Source: Pseudoalteromonas luteoviolacea S2607
GTDB lineage: Bacteria; Pseudomonadota; Gammaproteobacteria; Enterobacterales; Alteromonadaceae
Direction: 5' to 3'
NCBI RefSeq assembly: GCF_001625575.1
Contig: NZ_AUXV01000072.1
Location: 62,001-126,000 of the forward strand
Length of the DNA: 64,000 nucleotides
Positions 63,745 through 64,000 of the stretch are shown here, one piece after another (position 1 is the first letter of the stretch; each line of letters starts with the position of its first letter). The notes beneath the pieces were generated by a model. The model was not told the DNA's origin and did no database searches. It saw nothing but the letters and a program-made list of their open reading frames with translations. The translations under genes were made by a program, and so were the position numbers.

Positions 63745-64000
63745 CTACTTTGCCGCTTCAATTGGCTCTAATTGTAATTTAGAAGCGATTAATACTGCTT
63801 GAGTTCGATTGTAAACACCTAACTTTCTAAAGATAGCGGTGATATGTGCTTTGACAGTGGCTTCTGAAATACTGAGTTCATAAGCGATCTGTTTGTTAAG
63901 TAATCCCTCATGAAGGTATTGAAGTACTTTATACTGCTGTGGTGTCAATGAAGCAATCTGCTGTGCAAGCTCCCTTTCTTCACCTCCCAAGTCTTCTATT
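63745..64000 (-). CDS. LuxR-type response regulator, N-terminus cut by window edge
   Basis: The last 85 residues are seen. The helix-turn-helix is LTPQQYKVLQYLHEGLLNKQ, IAYELSISEATVKAHI and TAIFRKLGVYNRTQAVL, of the NarL/FixJ type. The frame stays open to the edge (IEDLGGEERELAQQ), so the receiver domain should lie beyond 64000. It is convergent with purU. Confidence 0.88.
   Translation of the reverse strand, partial: IEDLGGEERELAQQIASLTPQQYKVLQYLHEGLLNKQIAYELSISEATVKAHITAIFRKLGVYNRTQAVLIASKLQLEPIEAAK

Overview
The window looks like chromosomal DNA of a marine gammaproteobacterium of the Pseudoalteromonas/Alteromonadales type. This rests on the rlmN-ndk pair, a yhiN ... rsmJ-prlC-gor backbone, several secreted proteases with C-terminal PPC or PKD/P domains, a curli locus and an AT-leaning base composition. 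Species assignment is inference. No rRNA, tRNA or CRISPR array was seen.

Layout: 1-3.1 kb is housekeeping (rlmN partial, ndk, trhP-yfhL). 3.3-11.8 kb is a surface and secretion block: a LasA-like M23 endopeptidase, a CsgD-like regulator, csgG-csgF-csgE, one large curlin-repeat protein, and a subtilase with P and PKD domains. 11.8-33.4 kb is accessory metabolism and signalling: flavin reductase, peroxiredoxin-like protein, a three-gene ABC-2 exporter with a possible leader ORF, a sensor kinase, LysR-controlled redox and SDR genes (one pair with a clear double operator), a di-heme peroxidase overlapping a hybrid kinase, and a TonB-dependent receptor.

33.4-41.9 kb is the most unusual part. Two decayed IS3-family copies in the same orientation flank an AT-rich block. 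It holds a C5-cytosine DNA methyltransferase, then a tightly coupled three-gene operon: a DUF262 (ParB/Srx-like) protein with an unfamiliar N-terminal domain, a DUF3696/RecF-like ATPase, and a 304-residue protein of unknown function. I read this as a candidate anti-phage or restriction-type island. The three-gene core may be a variant of a known class (my uncertain recollection is Menshen, NsnABC). The methyltransferase link and the N-terminal domain may be the new parts.

41.9-53.7 kb returns to backbone genes (yhiN, rsmJ, prlC, gor), interrupted by a PPC-domain subtilase, a chemotaxis transducer and a response regulator. 53.8-64 kb holds a solute-binding protein, a BCCT transporter with duplicated upstream palindromes, a MarR regulator, a glutamine amidotransferase, an AraC regulator with an NAD(P)-binding protein, an arylamine N-acetyltransferase/EamA/Crp-Fnr run, a CheY-like protein, purU, and a LuxR-type response regulator cut by the window edge.

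Functions are assigned from motifs and remembered family features. No database search was run.
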